Positions 44,511 through 45,454 of a DNA stretch of 45,454 nt are shown here, in pieces (position 1 is the stretch's first letter; each line of letters opens with the position of its first letter). The notes beneath the pieces were generated by a model. That model was not told the DNA's origin, ran no database searches, and saw only the letters and a list, made by a program, of their open reading frames with translations. Origin of the DNA: Betaproteobacteria bacterium. GTDB taxonomy: Bacteria; Pseudomonadota; Gammaproteobacteria; Burkholderiales; SG8-41. A program made the translations under genes and the position numbers. Location: the NCBI GenBank assembly GCA_947486575.1, contig CANKUB010000026.1, positions 1 to 45,454 on the forward strand, read 5' to 3'.

Positions 44511-45454
44511 GTGCACCACGCCCTGCGCGCTTTCAACCACCGCAACTACCGGCAGTATTTCACCGGCCAGTCGGTGTCGCTGATCGGCACCTGGGTGCAG
44601 CAAATCGCCATCAGTTGGCTGGTATATCGCATCAGCGGTTCGGCGCTATTGCTCGGCGTTACCGGCTTTGCCGGACAAATCGCGATATTTTTTCTGGCCC
44701 CCTTTGGCGGCATCTGGGCAGATCGATTCGACCGTTGCAAAACACTGATCGTCACACAAGTGCTGACCATCGCACTCACACTGATACTCGCCTGGGCAGT
44801 GTGGGGCGAAGCAAAACCCGACGTATGGCATGTGGTGGCCCTCGCCGCGCTACTTGGCATTGTGCAGGCGCTGGAAACACCCGTGCGCTCCTCGTACACG
44901 CCGGAACTGGTGGCGGTGAAATCCGATCTGCCCAGCGCCATTGCGTTCAGCGGCGGCATGCAAAACGCCGGGCGCATGATCGGCCCGACAATTGCCGGGC
45001 TATTGCTCGCCTATTTCAGCGAAGCCTTCTGTTTTGTGATGAACGCAGTGACGAAACTGTGGCTGATCGGCAGCCTGCTGGTGATAGGGGCGGCACCGCT
45101 GCGCAAAGTGCTGCCCCCTGAAAAAGTATGGGCGAGCATCATCGACGGCGCGCGTTACACATGGAGCTTGAAGCCGTTGCGCTATCTGCTGCCGATGCTG
45201 GCGCTTATGAGTTTTGCAATTACGCCGTATCAGGCGCTGATGCCGATTTTCGCAGCGGAGATTTTCGCTGGCGGCGCATCCATGCTGGGGTTTCTCGTCG
45301 GCGCGGCAGGCTTCGGTGGGCTGATCGGCATGGGCTATCTTGCCTCGCGCCCGCAAATACGCGGCTTGATGCGCTGGGCCGCCATCGGCCCCGGCATCGC
45401 CGGTGTCGCACTGACGATTTTTACGTTTTCGCGCATTCTGTGGCTGTCACTGGC
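44511..45454 (+). CDS. MFS transporter, EntS/MFS_3 type (C-terminal part beyond window)
   Basis: The plus frame is open from GTG 44511 to the window edge, 314 residues. It starts HHALRAFNHRNYRQYFTGQSVSLIGTWVQQIAISWLVYRISGSALLLG and has the MFS motif-A-like FGGIWADRFDRCKTL, then VQALETPVRSSYTPELV. This is characteristic of the MFS_3 group that includes the enterobactin exporter EntS and many drug exporters. About nine membrane segments are visible. GTG 44511 is the only in-frame start before an upstream stop; it has no Shine-Dalgarno. Substrate is unknown. Confidence 0.9.
   Translation, partial: MHHALRAFNHRNYRQYFTGQSVSLIGTWVQQIAISWLVYRISGSALLLGVTGFAGQIAIFFLAPFGGIWADRFDRCKTLIVTQVLTIALTLILAWAVWGEAKPDVWHVVALAALLGIVQALETPVRSSYTPELVAVKSDLPSAIAFSGGMQNAGRMIGPTIAGLLLAYFSEAFCFVMNAVTKLWLIGSLLVIGAAPLRKVLPPEKVWASIIDGARYTWSLKPLRYLLPMLALMSFAITPYQALMPIFAAEIFAGGASMLGFLVGAAGFGGLIGMGYLASRPQIRGLMRWAAIGPGIAGVALTIFTFSRILWLSL

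Overview
The window is a moderately GC-rich bacterial chromosome segment with no rRNA, tRNA, phage, transposase or CRISPR signal that I could see. Gene order points to a betaproteobacterium close to Burkholderiales. The blocks ilvB-ilvH-ilvC-psd-pssA, perM-hda-HAD-pcnB-folK-dNK-panB-panC, lptG/lptF // pepA-holC-valS, and an ECF sigma factor followed by DUF3619, DUF3106 and RDD genes are all arranged as is usual in that class. This is an inference from synteny; no rRNA is present to confirm it.

The left 18 kb looks like a phosphate-starvation island. On the minus strand phnG-H-I-J-K-L-M encode the C-P lyase core complex and its early-step enzymes. They are followed by a second-type phosphonate/phosphite importer, phnC1-phnD1, cut by the window edge. 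Divergent to phnG are a DUF1045 gene and phnN. A separate minus-strand operon, phnC2-D2-E2, carries an E. coli-type phosphonate importer plus a PhnZ-like HD-domain oxygenase and a PhnO-like N-acetyltransferase. Divergent to it lie a PlcP-type phospholipase C (metallophosphoesterase) and a small Mpo1/DUF962-like membrane protein. Next come a membrane-anchored class III aminotransferase, a second phosphatidylserine decarboxylase and a GT4 glycosyltransferase. The PlcP plus glycosyltransferase pair is the known logic of phospholipid-to-glycolipid replacement under phosphate limitation.

Four start regions in this island (phnG, phnC2, the Mpo1-like gene, the glycosyltransferase) carry PhoB-like heptamers in 11-nt register ending exactly 10 nt before a -10-like hexamer. 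Two more (phnC1, plcP) have a half-site with the same 10-nt spacing. This suggests one PhoB regulon that both scavenges phosphonates and remodels lipids.

From 18.3 to 21.1 kb there are accessory genes: a PhyH-family dioxygenase, an ABM monooxygenase, a DUF1761 membrane protein and a flavin oxidase-like protein. From 21.2 to 29.7 kb is the panC...perM minus-strand block, with a BtuCD-like ABC transporter inserted between the HAD and pcnB genes. From 29.8 to 34.6 kb is the branched-chain amino-acid and phosphatidylethanolamine operon. From 35.0 to 36.8 kb is the sigma-factor operon. From 36.8 to 45.5 kb are LPS export genes (lptGF), pepA, holC, a valS with an unusual N-terminal extension, and a truncated MFS exporter.

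A second unexpected feature is a 20-bp AT-rich interspersed element, consensus YYAATAAAAACAAATASTTA, present in about eight copies. Seven are in or at the edge of intergenic gaps, often just upstream of start codons that lack a Shine-Dalgarno sequence, and one lies inside the phnN reading frame.
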